Counted from the first letter of the stretch, positions 13,052 through 25,405 are shown. The stretch is 64,000 bases of DNA from Sindora glabra (GCA_020226215.1 CM035225.1:11481868-11545867); one strand, 5' to 3'. Program-made: numbers and translations. Notes: generated by a model not told the origin, from the sequence alone.

Positions 13052-14880
13052 TGATTTTGGGTAAGTGAAAGAGAGACTGAGAGAAGCAGAGAATGGATAA
13101 CTGGTAATTTTTCTGGACAATAAAATTTGATGTCTTTATTATTATTTCCCCCCCTAAAACTAACAGTCATATTCTAGGAACAAGGGATTGAGATGATGTG
13201 GACCATCATAGCTATTGTGTCATTATTAGTGGAATTGCATCTAGTGGCGTTTTCCAAGCACTACAATTGAAGGCTTGATTTCCATGGAAAATATTGATAA
13301 ATTCAGTCAAGCAAGAATTCAGTTTTCTCATGTATGGTTGCCAATATATATATTTTTTCTTTCTTTTATGGAAAATAGATTAAAATCAAGACAAAGTAAT
13401 GCAATTTGCACAAAACATTAGACAAATTTACTTGAAAACCTAAGCTTTGTGTGTAGATATAACTTAACATTAGCAGTAGTATGACACAAAGTGCTTATTT
13501 ATTGATTATCGTTATTTCAACATAAATGAAAATTTTATAGCGATGAGCAGTAAATAGAATAATGATTGTATGGAAGAACAGGCCAACTTTCGATCTTAAG
13601 TTAAAATGTAGCATTAAATTTAAGGGTTCTTCGATGAGAGATAAGCGTGAAATGCACGTTTAAAATTCTGTTTATTTTTCGGTAAATATTTTTTATAAAA
13701 AGATTTCATTTCTTTATAAATAAAAGTACCATATATATTTATACCTTATGATTAAAAAAAATTATTCTTAAAGTCATAACAATAAAGGAAAACAACTTAT
13801 TTTAAAAAAATGAATTTATTTTTTGCCAAGCTCATTATATTTAACATTAAATGTATAAACTATTTTTTACTATTTTGATAATTTATAGTTACATTTTTAC
13901 AGAACATATTTTTGACCAAACTAAACAGAGCCTAAGTTGAAGATAAATGGCATGTCTTAAACTTATTCACCAAAATAAATTAGTGATGTAAGCAAATTAG
14001 TCAGTATATTCTTATTGAAATGAAATTCTGTTATGCAAATTTTGAAAGTTAAAAAATTTGAGTGTTTGTATTAAATTTAACTCGAATCAGAAGCTACTCA
14101 ACGAAAATGTCATATAAAAAATGGTTTTCCAACGCCTGATTTGAGGCCAAACCCAGGTGGAACTTCCATGGGTTGGTGATTTCCTTGATGGCCAGAACCT
14201 ATGTTGTCTCTCACGCACAGATATAAAATTGTTCATAGATTTAACTTCAAACGAATTGAATTCTAATCTGTCTCTCTCTCTCTCTCTCTCTTTTTAATAA
14301 TTCTTGACAAATTCCCAATGAACTGGTAATTCATTACAATACAGAGAGGGAGGTGGGGATAGTTAAAACTAAGAGTGTATTAGATGACTTGGAAATACAA
14401 GAGAGCCTCTATTTATGGACTGAATATGGTGTTATAGGGCATGAATATATGTGAAATGTTTGTTCGGATGTAGGTCCTTATATCCATGCGGTTAAAAAAT
14501 ATCCGTGCAACCCAGAATGCCTTTGTCCAATCAGTCGAGGTGAGGGATATTTGTGCAGTCTTGTGGGTCACATGTCCGATTAGCTATGTAGTATCTAAGC
14601 AAAATGTTTATGTCAATTCCAAACGGGTTGTTGTGGATGTCTCTATAGGTAAATCGCATTATATGCATCATTCATCACTCTAAATTAATTTACTAAGCAT
14701 GCTGTATGGTTAGAAAACAATATTGACAATCATACACTAATTATGACATTAACCCTTCAATTATGAGATAGACTTGAGCCACCACAGCATCTGAATATTC
14801 CAAGGTGATATCTTAGTAGAAACACACATGAATCTTCTTTACACACAGCTATCACTCTTGCTTGCTTAAGTCAGAGTCAG
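13052..14880. other. Spacer between the two dioxygenase genes
   Basis: Promoter side of copy A and 3' flank of copy B. It holds a CT microsatellite at about 14268-14292. A GC-richer stretch at 14460-14690, with a plus-strand frame of about 65 codons, matches nothing I recognise. No gene is supported. Confidence 0.55.
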
Positions 14881-17006
14881 CTATTTTGCAATGCGAATAC
14901 GATCGAGTGCACTTTTCTTATCAAGTGAGTTTCCCTGGTGAATTTCAAAGTATTCCCTGTATGTTATGGAAGCATAGGCTGCAGGGTGGCTTTCATTCAC
15001 AAGCTCTGCCGCTGGACTAATCATCTTGCCTATTGATGGTCCATTAGCAGTCACTAGTGTTATTCTTGTTGCATTGCTGTATAGAACTGCCCTGTGCACA
15101 TTGCTCTTGTACTTCCCATTAGTCACAATCTGCACAAAATCAACTATAGTTAGAAATATCTAGTTGCACTAACAAAATCCTGCTAGAAATAGACTTCACA
15201 GCCCTGCCACTTTCTTTATCTTTACAAAATGAGACATAGTTACCAGAAACATGATACATGTAGGATCGTGGTATACCTATAGAGACATCATATGAATATT
15301 TTTTACACTATTTCTATTGGAATAAATGTTTTTGGTGATGCTATGACTATCGAAGTACCAAAAAGTGATACGTTGTTAAAAAAGTTTTGGATAATTATAC
15401 AATGATATCAGCTTGTATGGCCTCACTCTGGAGCGCTAGAGTCGACAAACAATAGTGAAGCCCACTCCTTTCTCGCAGAATAAGGCTATTGTGAGCTAGT
15501 GTCGTTGTTTAGGTATCTCTCTGCTTCTATGAATTGAGATAGATAAAAACATCATTATATTACTATTAGAATTCTGCAAGGAAGCAAAAGAGGCACCTCA
15601 AGTTGATCAGCTGTGTTCACCATAAGAGCATTTGGAGGAGCACTCACTTTAACCCACTGGCCATTGTGTAAGCTCTGAAGGCCGCTCATACCATTTTCTG
15701 AGACTATGGTCAGCAAGCCATGATCTGAGTGGGGATGAATCCCCACAGCAAGTTCTGGTTGTGGACATGGTGGGTAAAGATTTGCAATGAAGACTTGGAA
15801 GCTGGACTCATGATTTACAGCCTTACTTATGTAGTTTGGTTCCAATCCCAAGCTTTCTGACACCCCTTCAAGCAATATCCCTATGACTTCTCTGATTTTT
15901 TCAAAGTACTTGGATGCAATATCACTGCAGCATCAAGAATTGAAAGTGTCAAATTTGCTGTTAATTGTTTCAATTATTTCAACTGTATTAATCACCTGAT
16001 TACAATTAATTGTTTAAGAAGCTAAAACTCTACAGAGCCAATTATTTTTAATATGATAACAATTAGGGGCAAAGTGATGAAAAAAATTTCAATTTCTTGG
16101 TGGAAATGGGATATCTTCTTTCAAAAAATTCACTTTCTCTTGCAGTCTAGCTGCCTTCTATTAGTACTTTAGGAAGAACTAAATATGAAGAAAATGGTAT
16201 ACCTAAATCCAGCAGGTTTGTGAGGAAAATGGAACTCTGGGTGCACGTAAACTTTGAGAAAGTCCCTCCAACAATGCACTTTCTCTACAGCAGTATTGCA
16301 ACTAGAACCACACCTCATTGGATCAAACGCATGGTTTCCTTGAAATTCCTTCTTTTCCTCATCTGATAGATTGAAAAATCTTTTTATCCCTTCCATCATG
16401 CTGTTCATCAGACTCTCAGGAATTCCATGATTGATCAACTGAGAATCATGAGCATTAGTACTCCATTCATATACTAATTTTGCATAAAAAAATTGATAAT
16501 CATGTACAAATAATTATAAACAATATTCTCATGCCACTAAGCGTGAACAAATTGTGAGGGTACTGGGTAATCTGCAGGAGGTCATAATTTAAAACCTTCA
16601 TTTTGTCATTGTAAAAAATAATAGATCTCTCAGGAGAGAGAATCCTTTGGCAATTACTACTTTGATCTTTTCCCTTAGACTAGCAGTCTATAAACAATAT
16701 TGTTAAACATAAATAGCTAAGTTGAGTAGTAGACTTCCATCTTACCACGAAGAAGCCCCATTTTTCACAAGCTTTGCCAAGATCTTGGATAATTTTGGAC
16801 CTTTGTTCAGGATTGCCAGAGGTGAGGGAGGAGAAATCAATGATAGGAATTGCAGCTTCAGGTATGTCTGTTACTGATAGATCCTGAAGAGTTTTGGAGA
16901 CAAAAGAAGGAGGGATGGAGGTAAGGCCAGACTCAGACAATGTCTTGATAGTGGTTGTTTTGGTGGAATCACTGAAATCACTAGCTATTTTAACTGCTGC
17001 AGCCAT
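14881..17006 (-). CDS. 2-oxoglutarate/Fe(II)-dependent dioxygenase, copy B
   Basis: Four exons: 17006-16746, 16438-16203, 15924-15597 and 15129-14881. The joined frame is 1074 nt, 357 aa. Exons 2, 3 and 4 have exactly the same lengths (236, 328, 249 nt) and phases as in copy A, so the pair arose by tandem duplication. The start is the first in-frame ATG (MAAAVKIASD). Visible features are IPIIDFS, GKACEKWGFF, INHG and NHESSFQVF. Iron ligands are H231, D233 (PHSDH) and H287 (SNVHRA). The 2OG motif is R297-I-T299 rather than the usual R-x-S, a conservative change that may keep activity. Introns are short (307, 278, 467 bp). A TATA-like CTATATTT lies about 65 bp upstream of the ATG. The substrate is unknown; an oxidative role in specialised metabolism, as for copy A, is inference. 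Confidence 0.9.
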
Positions 17007-17070
17007 GGATTTGCACAAGAAAAGGAGAAACTTGGAGTAGTAAAAAAGGGAAAGCCACGAGTGAGAATTG

Positions 17071-17078
17071 AAATATAG
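17071..17078 (-). promoter_or_regulatory. TATA-like box of dioxygenase copy B
   Basis: Read on the minus strand this is CTATATTT, 65-72 bp upstream of the ATG at 17006. Transcription from it would leave a leader of roughly 35-40 nt. Position and sequence are the only support. Confidence 0.4.
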
Positions 17079-17336
17079 CTGCTGATCAAGGATTTGCTTG
17101 TTTTTGTTAGTAAATATCCTGCACGAGGAAAATATTGCATGAGAAGTTGTTTTCCTGAATAGAAAAACATCTGTTTTTTTTTTTATTCATATATATTTTC
17201 TGTCAAAAGAAAAAAAAACACTCCAAATAAATTATTTTATTGAAGTCAATTAACAACTACTAAGCAAGTAGTTCCAATGGCACTAACTGCAGTTTTGAGA
17301 TTTAAGTGTATGTTTGAAGAAAACTATTAGAATCCC

Positions 17337-17564
17337 ATGAATCTCATTTCTCCTTTGGATAAGATCCGTGAAGTGAATGCGATTGAAATGATTGCAGCTA
17401 AGTTGTTAACTGTAGCATTAGCTTTTAGTGGCATTTTTTCTTTCTCAAGCAATACGTGTTATGGTTTTTATGAAAAAGCCAAACCAACTTGGGCCTATGT
17501 CGCTGCCTTTCACTATCGATCATGTGATAAGGCACATGACAAACTTCGGAGTGTTAATGGTTGA
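17337..17564 (+). other. Unrecognised coding-like stretch (75 codons)
   Basis: An ATG-started frame of 75 codons with more even base composition than its surroundings. The peptide begins MNLISPLDKI, has a central hydrophobic run (LLTVALAFSGIF), and ends with a region rich in aromatic and charged residues (FYEKAKPTWAYV). It lies 330 bp upstream of dioxygenase B on the opposite strand. I recognise no family, promoter or continuation by splicing. It could be a captured gene fragment, a short-peptide gene or chance. Confidence 0.2.
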
Positions 17565-19700
17565 GGAAGACTCCTTTGTCTTGAACTGAGTAAGACGCAG
17601 CATATGTGTCAACTACATAAACGTCATATCTCCAAATTCTATCACATATAATATGAAATCATAGTTTATAGACAATATTAGATCGGATTAGAAATTAGTT
17701 TTCCTGAATGGTGCAGGCACAGTTAAAAGATGAAAACATGTACTCTCATCTCGTGTGGATAAAAGGTTTTGGTATGTTTGTAAATTAAAAAAAAAAAAAG
17801 AAGATAAAATTTAAGCAAAAATTCGTCAATACTTATCATAAAAATCTCCAATCATATCACGGCATATATGTAATTATTCCATTTAATTACTAGTAATAAT
17901 TACAATTTCATAATTATGATAGCTATTAATATGTTCATTACTTTCTTTAAAGAAAACAATTAAATTATAGAGTATTTGATAACAATCACCTTAAAAACTT
18001 ACCTAAATTTTAATCTTAAAGAAATTAGAATTGGACTAGTTTTGCAAGCACATATAGCAGGATAAATATAGAAGCGTGTAGCCTTGACTTAACAATATTA
18101 ATTTATATCTATTTATCTATCTATATTTACTCTTATTTTAATTCATCTATATCCATCCATTTAATTTTAAGATAAATATGAGTGAAATTATTATGGATAA
18201 ATATGAGTGAAATTATTATTGATCCATTAAAATAAGGATCATATTAGGTTAATTTATAAATAATTATTTATCCATTTATATTTATAGGAGATAGATTTGT
18301 ATATTATATAATTTGTATATTGTATAAACCAATATTATAAAATATTATAATAAAATATATTTAAAATTTTAATGTAATTTAAATATTTTTAAAATTAATT
18401 ATTTGAAATAAAATATTAGAATATTTTTATATATATGAAAATATCAATTTCTTTTATAAAAAAAAATCAAATCCAATTATTTGTATTAAAATTTATATAA
18501 TTTATTATTTTTACTGTTAAAACTTAAAAATAATCATAAAATTATTTTTTTTACTTTTAAATAAAAAAATCTTATAATGTTATATATTACATATAATGTA
18601 ATATATAACCATATGCTAGATTTTTAATTATATTTTACAAATATTAACACACCAATAAAGTAAAATTTTATTTTCTTAGTGATATTCTACAAATTAAAAT
18701 CTAATTATTGATACATATACAATTTTAAAAATACAACTTATTATTATAAAATAATTCATACAATTTATAATTTTAATTTTTTTTAATTTTATTATAATAT
18801 CTATTTTAAATTAAATAAATTTTATTTGATGTATGTTAATATTAAAATATTTAATCAATTACATTTAATATTAAAATAATTTTAAAAAATTAATGTTAAG
18901 AAAATGAGATAAAAATTATAATTTTAAACAAGAAATAGAAATAAAAAATAAAAATTTTGATAGCACAACTATATTTTGAAATAATATCAGTAAATATAAA
19001 ATAATGATAAAAAATAATATCAATAAAAATAATAAAATATAAAATAATAATTTAATAAATAAACGAATAGATTAAATTAATTATATATTCAAGAATTATA
19101 AATTATTCATGATCCATTTAAAATTTTATATTAAATTATAAATAAATAAATAAATTAACAATAATTTATTTACTTTTAATTTAATTCATATTCATTCTAA
19201 TCCATCCATTTACTAACTTTACTGTGACTTGACAAGTTCTAGAATTCTAAATTGAGAAATACACGCAATATCAATACATGGGCTTTGAAACAAAACAACA
19301 ATCAGTCATCCTATCTTCAATACTATACTAGTCCACTTCCTGGCAGATAATTTCAACCTCATTGTCTCTGTTGTCCAAACTGAGGTTTTCAACGAAGAAA
19401 TCTTCATTCGGAGCAGCTTAACAAACAGCCAAGTATTTGAGTTAATATGAGCTGAAACAATCTGTTTATTAATGTGAAACGATATCAACACATGGTCAGA
19501 AGATAGCTGAAAGCAGATAAATATATTTGGACCTTCCGGCTAAACTTCCCATTGAATTACAAAGAGCCCAAACCCGACGGTACTTTCAGTCCATTGACAA
19601 TTGAGAACGATGAAGGGAGAAAGGTTTCCAATGAAAAACGAATAAAGTAAGCAAGACAAATGCAATGTTACCCAGAAAAAAAAAATGGAAAAAAAAAAGT
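17565..19700. other. Intergenic, AT-rich, no gene seen
   Basis: Between dioxygenase B and the 3' end of CBF5. Positions 18090-19215 are extremely AT-rich. They are bounded by similar words in direct orientation (TTTAATTCAT near 18137 and 19179, followed by ATCCATCCATTTA), suggesting a degraded repeat element. A 25-bp direct duplication (ATAAATATGAGTGAAATTAT) lies near 18173-18220. No coding signal. Confidence 0.5.
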
Positions 19701-19815
19701 TTTGCAGTAAAAATAACATACAAACTACCTAGTGCAATAACGAAAGATAAAGAAAATAGGCGATACAGGCAAAAAGTTCAGCAAAAAAATAACATACAAA
19801 CTGCCTAGTGCAATA
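19700..19815. repeat. Direct duplication in the CBF5 3' flank
   Basis: The stretch TAACATACAAACT-R-CCTAGTGCAATA occurs at 19714-19739 and again at 19790-19815, with related bases before each, 76 bp apart. The second copy lies just after the CBF5 stop, so the pair probably sits in the 3' UTR. Confidence 0.8.
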
Positions 19816-19828
19816 TCCGTTTTTCCTA

Positions 19829-21637
19829 TTATTCTTCAGCATCTTTGTTTTTCTTTTTCTTATGCTTCTTCTTCTCACTCCGGTCAGCATCACCATCATC
19901 CTTCCCATTACTGATATCTGTAGCATTCTCTTTAGCTTCTTTGTCTTTCTTCTTTTTCTTCTCGGACTTCTCTGTATCTGGTGAAGCAGCCTCAACCCTT
20001 TCTCTGTGTTTCTTTTTCTTCTTTTCAGTTTTCTCCTCATCCGAAGATGCTACTTCACCATTCTCTTTATCTTTCTTCTTCTTTTTCTTCTTCTCTTTCT
20101 TATCAACTTCAAACTCTACATCTTCTTTTACCTTCTTAAGCTTCACCTTTTCCTCCATTAATACCTCCTCAACTTCTTCAGCTTTCACCCTTTTAGCCGA
20201 TACAGGAGCAGAGCTATCACTGCTTTCATTTTTCTTCCTTTTACGCCCCTCCCCATCTTCCTCATTCTTAGTCTTTTCCTTTTCTACTACAGCCACCTCC
20301 TTCCTCTCTCCATCAGCTGCAGGCGCAGCAGCAATGCCCGCAATCACTTGATCACCGCCAGTTGGCAAAACCACATTCCTCAACCACTCCTGTGGAGTTT
20401 TCTCATTCGGATTCCCATGCTTATCCAGCTTCCCTTCCGCAGTCAGCTTCTTCTTCAAGGACGCCCTTGGACCCAAACCCCATTTCCTTGGATAGGTATC
20501 TCGATCCATCACTACCCTTTTAATCTTCGCCACCGTACCATGATCACAAGTTGCCATTACAGCAGTAGTCATCTCTGCAATTCCCAAAGCAATTGCCTCA
20601 CCTTTGGTAGTCATGAGAACAACTTCCTCCCCGACCTCGATATCATTCTCAAACCGCAATAAGCCAGGTATCATCAACTTTGCACCATAGCAAATCGCAT
20701 TAACGGCAGAATCCTTCACAACCAACCTCTTATAACTAGTTAAAAGCGCTTCCAATGGCATAATAACCCTCCTCAAATATGCCTCATCCCTATAGTTATC
20801 ATAAACCCATTGGGCGTCCATAACATCATGCATAGTAACCATATTATCTTTCTCACCTAAAATACCCGAACGCACTCTCCTAAGTTCCTGCATATGCCCT
20901 CCCACACCAAGAATCAAACCCAAATGAACACAAAGTGTCCTCACATAGGTACCTGCCTCACAGGAAATCCAAAAAACAACCAAATGCTTATCAGGGTCAT
21001 ACTCAAGAAGCTTACTTTCATATATAGTTCTGATCCTAAGTTGCCTCTTCACCGCAGAAATCAATGGCGGCCTCTGAAACACAGCTCCAGTAAGTGTTTC
21101 AAGCGCACGTGCCACCTTTGCAACATCAGACACAGCCGAATGCAATCGAGCAACACAAACATATTCCTTGCCAGCACCCTGCTGTGATTTCACAAGCCTA
21201 GTAGCTCTATCAATGCAAACAACGAGATTACCAGTGACTTTCGGGTCAAGGGTACCGCTGTGGCCTGTTTTGTCAACCCGAAGGATCCGTTTAATCCAAG
21301 CCACAACTTCATGCGAAGATGGGTTCGAAGGCTTGTCTAGATTCATAACACCGTATTTAATGTACTCTGCCAGAGGACGCTTCAATGGAGAAAAACCAGA
21401 GGGGATTGGAGTGTAGTGGCCGGTTCTGACATTGAGACGGTCATAGTTCTTGAGGAGTATCGGCCATTGAGAAGTGTCAATGGGAGGAGTGAAGCTTTGT
21501 GGTTTGATAAAAAAGTCAGTAACTTTCTGGGTGTCAGAATCTGCAAGGTCGAGAGATTTTGTTGGGTCTGGTTTCTCATCTTTGGTTTTGTGATGCTTCT
21601 TCTTCTTCTCCGAGCGAGAAATTTCGAGCTCGGACAT
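19829..21637 (-). CDS. CBF5: Dyskerin/Cbf5 (NAP57), H/ACA RNP pseudouridine synthase
   Basis: Single uninterrupted frame of 602 aa with an ATG at 21637. Dyskerin is the catalytic subunit of H/ACA ribonucleoproteins; with NOP10, NHP2 and GAR1 it converts guide-selected uridines of rRNA and snRNA to pseudouridine in the nucleolus and Cajal bodies. Order of parts: a lysine-rich N-terminus (KKKKHHK), the DKC-like N-terminal segment (FIKPQ to LDKP, about 43-102), the TruB domain with the catalytic aspartate D131 in [16 protein letters not shown] at 228-235, a PUA domain (about 302-377), then RKWGLGPRA. The C-terminal 160 or so residues alternate lysine-rich KKKKK blocks with acidic blocks, typical of nucleolar tails. 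It is slightly longer than the Arabidopsis protein (about 565 aa), the difference most likely being in the tail. The nearest cis elements are a telo-box and site II motifs. Confidence 0.97.
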   Translation of the reverse strand: MSELEISRSEKKKKHHKTKDEKPDPTKSLDLADSDTQKVTDFFIKPQSFTPPIDTSQWPILLKNYDRLNVRTGHYTPIPSGFSPLKRPLAEYIKYGVMNLDKPSNPSSHEVVAWIKRILRVDKTGHSGTLDPKVTGNLVVCIDRATRLVKSQQGAGKEYVCVARLHSAVSDVAKVARALETLTGAVFQRPPLISAVKRQLRIRTIYESKLLEYDPDKHLVVFWISCEAGTYVRTLCVHLGLILGVGGHMQELRRVRSGILGEKDNMVTMHDVMDAQWVYDNYRDEAYLRRVIMPLEALLTSYKRLVVKDSAVNAICYGAKLMIPGLLRFENDIEVGEEVVLMTTKGEAIALGIAEMTTAVMATCDHGTVAKIKRVVMDRDTYPRKWGLGPRASLKKKLTAEGKLDKHGNPNEKTPQEWLRNVVLPTGGDQVIAGIAAAPAADGERKEVAVVEKEKTKNEEDGEGRKRKKNESSDSSAPVSAKRVKAEEVEEVLMEEKVKLKKVKEDVEFEVDKKEKKKKKKKDKENGEVASSDEEKTEKKKKKHRERVEAASPDTEKSEKKKKKDKEAKENATDISNGKDDGDADRSEKKKHKKKKNKDAEE

Positions 21638-21683
21638 GATTAAGGCTCAACAGTGGACTTCTCCGGAATATGGTAACTGGTTC

Positions 21684-21691
21684 TAGGGTTT
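21684..21691 (-). promoter_or_regulatory. Telo-box (AAACCCTA) of CBF5
   Basis: On the minus strand the motif AAACCCTA lies 47-54 bp upstream of the CBF5 ATG. Telo-boxes near the transcription start, combined with site II elements, are an established signature of plant ribosome-biogenesis and translation genes. I see no TATA box in a matching position. Confidence 0.65.
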
Positions 21692-21908
21692 TAGCGGAGG
21701 CGAGGTTGAAGACGAAGGGTTTTGTGGAAATGATTTATTACTAAAGGGTTTTTGGATTTGGAGATAGTGGATGGGCACTAGACAGCGGCTACTGGGAGCT
21801 GTAGGCCTTGGCCTTACTGTAGCGCCGTTTTGCCCAGAAATGTGTCGTTTGAAGGGATGGGAAATTGGGTCTGAACCCTAGTCGGAAGCCACATTTGATT
21901 ACAGCACT

Positions 21909-21928
21909 ATGGGCCCATAAGAAGCCCA
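21909..21928. promoter_or_regulatory. Site II elements (TGGGCY) upstream of CBF5
   Basis: The palindrome ATGGGCCCAT (21909-21918) carries TGGGCC on both strands, and AGCCCA at 21923-21928 gives TGGGCT on the minus strand. Clustered site II elements recruit TCP factors in growth-linked promoters. They lie about 270-290 bp upstream of the ATG. Confidence 0.6.
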
Positions 21929-21937
21929 AAAGATACC

Positions 21938-22640
21938 ATTTTCCGTATATGGTTGATAAATTTAACCACAAAGGGTTTCCCTGTGAGTGTAATATATTTA
22001 TTCGCCTATTTCCAAACAATTTCAAGTTAGTTTTTCTTTTTCCTATTTAAATTTTTAGGCTAAAGTACAAATTTGATCTCCTTATTGTTACATACGTTTC
22101 ATTCTTGTCTCTCAAGATTTTTTTCTAAAAGTAGTGCTATAGGGAACTTCACCGCTACAAAATTAAATATTTCTATCATTGGATTATATTTAATGCTTTG
22201 ATATTTATATTTTTAATTTAATTCATTTATTTCAAGATTTGAAAAATAATAAAGGGATTTGAAAAATAATAAGGTAATGGTAAAATATTCAATTTTTCAA
22301 GAGATGAAACTTCTCATAATATTATTTTTTAAAACAAATTTATCCCACAAAATTTTAAAAGAATATACTTTCACTACAAATATTAAATTCGTTCACTTTG
22401 TTAATGAAAATTCCTTTTGTGACAAGCTAGCTATCATCTTATGTGACATGCAATAAGTTGTACACCTTAAAAATTAATGAATTTAATTTAATTTATTTTT
22501 TCTTTGAAATGGATTAATCAAAGATTTTTTTCCCTTCAATTTTTACACTATTCCATTTGGATTGAAAGATCAACGATACAACTAATTCATTGTTCTTGAA
22601 TAGAAGGCATAAGTTGTCAGTTCGATTTCATTTCCAATTC
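21938..22640. other. Intergenic, no gene seen
   Basis: AT-rich flank beyond the CBF5 promoter. A 21-bp direct duplication (GGGATTTGAAAAATAATAA) lies near 22253-22272. Short frames here carry no recognisable protein. Confidence 0.5.
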
Positions 22641-22647
22641 CTCTTTG

Positions 22648-22769
22648 TAGTGGTGCATAGGTACACCACTAAATGTGATTATTGATTTATTATCATGTAA
22701 TGTATTAGATTTGACTTTTAAAAAAAATTAATATACAATAAGATATAGTAGTGCACCGATACATTGCTA
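22648..22769. mobile_element. MITE, about 122 bp
   Basis: The left end TAGTGGTGCATAGGTACACC pairs with the reverse complement of the right end (TAGCAATGTATCGGTGCACT), imperfect terminal inverted repeats of about 24 bp. The left TIR is itself a small palindrome (TAGTGGTG ... CACCACTA). No coding capacity. Confidence 0.65.
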
Positions 22770-22850
22770 TATGAGTAGTATATCATAATTTCTCCCACAA
22801 CAACCGAGTTTTAATATAGAAATAAAACTTATTGAAGTTAAGAAAGACTT

Positions 22851-22977
22851 TAGTGCATCATTTTTATGGTGCACCAAAAGATCTAACGGCTTAGATTTAT
22901 TGATTTATGCAATGCTGCACATGTTGAATAAAATTTAATAGTTTAAGCCCATTGGTGCACTATAAAGTAAAGCACCA
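22851..22977. mobile_element. MITE, about 127 bp
   Basis: The left end TAGTGCATCATTTTTATGGT, followed by GCACCAAAA, pairs with the reverse complement of the right end (TGGTGCTTTACTTTATAGTG then CACCAAT). The GTGCACC core is shared with the MITE 80 bp to the left, so the two may belong to related families. Confidence 0.55.
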
Positions 22978-24480
22978 TGGTCTACACCAAATTATAATTC
23001 CTTTTCCTTGCACAATTCCTACAATTCTAAAATGAAATGTCTAGGTTGGATTAAGTTTAAAACATCAAAATCTTTGCTTTCTTGACATAAAATAAATCAT
23101 TCTATTTCTAAGGTTGATTATGGGTGATCTTAAGACTTCATCTTTTCCTTCCTTGAAGCTTTAACTCTACAATGGTAGGAGATGGTAGAATATTCTGAAT
23201 TTGCAATGAAATATGAGGATTGCTTTGATAAAGTTTGGAGATGGTATGATTTTTTGCCTTACAAAATAAAGCATAAGATAAATTTTTACTCTAAATAAAA
23301 TGATGGGAATGGAGCAATAATATCTTGTCTTACTTTGTGGAGCTTTGATATTATAAAATTATTAATTTTTAACTTTATACACTAATATATATACATATAA
23401 ACATAAATGTAAAATTATTTTAGCTATTTTAATGATTTAATTGTTTAAAAATTGAAAAATACATTAAGATTTTACTTGAAATGATAAAGGTAAAAAGTAA
23501 TAATATTTTGAGGGCTATGCATCAATTTTTTTTCAAGTTTCAAATTGTTTATATTAATTATATATGACTTTAGATCTATATTATAACATCTTATTAATTA
23601 TATATGATTTATAATATTTAAATTTAGGGTTTTTTCCTTTCTTTCTTATTTATTATTATATAAGATTATTTAGTAATTATGTATAAATTTCTAACCGTTA
23701 ATTTTAAGATTTATATTTTTAATTTCTTTTATTTATTGTCATTACCAACAAGTCTCCATAAGGTGTGGGGATGGAGTAAATTTTGTCTCCAAATATGAAG
23801 CATGGGGTAAGGTAATATTTGATCCAAAACAGCAAGGCATGAGGTAAGAAAAGGTTAATATACTTTTACTCTATCATATCATTATACCTAGTTATGGTAA
23901 CAAAATCTTTGGAAAAGAAAAAGTTTTTTTAATGATTAAAGGCTATCTACTTTGTTTCATGTCACATAGGATATAAACTTACCTATAAGCAAGGATTTTC
24001 ATAAATAAATTGAATGAAGTTAATTGTCAAAATGAAAAACCATACTTTTAGAAGGTTAGGAATCATTTAGTTTTGTGAAATTTTAGAAAAATATTTAAAA
24101 TTATTTAGTTAATACCAACAAATTAACACTTTACGGGAGCTAAGGAGTTGTTTAGTTCATAATAATAGCATGTAAAATTTTATTTTTAAAAAAATAAAAA
24201 AGTGATGGGTTATTTAGTTGACTATTATTTAACAAATTAAAAGATAATTGAATTTCTCAAAAAGTTCTATTTTCTATTGAGTATAAGAAATTGCTCACTT
24301 ACTTTCTCTTAGAAAGTTATATATCTTATGTTTTTTTATAGATATAAAGATAAAATTATTTTTATTAAATTTAATTAATAATATTAAAATTTATTAATTT
24401 ATATTATAATAATATTGAGATTATAATAATTATTTTGTTAATACTTTTCAAAAAATTCAAAGTTGAATTAAATAAAATAT
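22978..24480. other. Intergenic, no gene seen
   Basis: AT-rich DNA with numerous stops in every frame. Nothing coding or structured was recognised. Confidence 0.5.
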
Positions 24481-24485
24481 AAGAA

Positions 24486-24740
24486 GTTACTTCTTGAGAA
24501 GTGTCACTTTCTTAATATCATTCACATAAAAAGTTACTTCTAGAGTTTAGCATCCTACAAGAATTTATTTTTTGTGTAAATTAAATAACTCCTAACATCT
24601 TATATTTTATTTACTTCTTAAAAAATGTCACTTCTTCAATGTCATTCACATAGAAAGCTAATTTTCAAGAAGTTTAACTTCCTACAAGAATTTACTTTCT
24701 ATGTAAATTAAATAACTTCTAACATCTTATATTTTATTTG
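24486..24740. repeat. 124-bp tandem duplication
   Basis: Two copies with a period of 124 bp: TCATTCACAT recurs at 24518 and 24642, CCTACAAGAATTTA follows in each copy, and both end TAACATCTTATATTTTATTT. Confidence 0.8.
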
Positions 24741-25405
24741 GTTTAATCCTAAACTTTGAAAGAAGTATAATTAAAATGACTAATATATCCTTCAAAGTTA
24801 TAATATAAAAAAATAAGAATTATAGATGGATTTTAATTGCTTGAATTATCTTTTTTTTATGTTTAAACTATAATTCTAATCTTTCTTTCTATTATAATTT
24901 TCTAAATTAATAATTTTTTATTTTTTAGTTTACTATAAAAATAAAATATGTTTACATAAAAAATTAAAATGTCTTATATATATAACTTATATTATCTTAA
25001 AGTAATTAAAATGAAATATAATTTAAATGATGAAATATTAATTAAATAATTTATAAATAAATAAATAATTTTTATCAAATTTATATAGAATAGATAAAAA
25101 ATATATTTTTTATAATTGATTATTAAAATACTAAATTAAATAATTTATATAAATATAACTATAATTATAATTAAATTTCAATTATTATGATATTATTTAT
25201 GGTTATATTTATAATTCATTTTTACAATATAATACTTAATTTGTAATTTATATAATTTTATATAATACTCATTTTATTTATTATATAATTAATAAATAAT
25301 TATATTATATATAATTTATAGTTAAGCATATTTTTATTTTATAAATAATAAAATATATTTATTATTAACAAGTGTTTATTATAGTTTTCACAAATCAAAT
25401 GAACT

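Noticed and set aside
12782..13120. Start of dioxygenase A upstream of 13051
   Set aside because: The frame extends to 13120 only from a TTG codon; the first true ATG is at 13051 and matches the position in copy B.
14486..14683. Plus-strand frame of 65 codons between the dioxygenases
   Set aside because: No recognisable domain, promoter or splice continuation; kept only as part of the spacer description.
19845..20351. Plus-strand frame of 168 codons rich in F and S
   Set aside because: It is the antisense of the lysine/glutamate-rich CBF5 tail; the composition explains the open frame.
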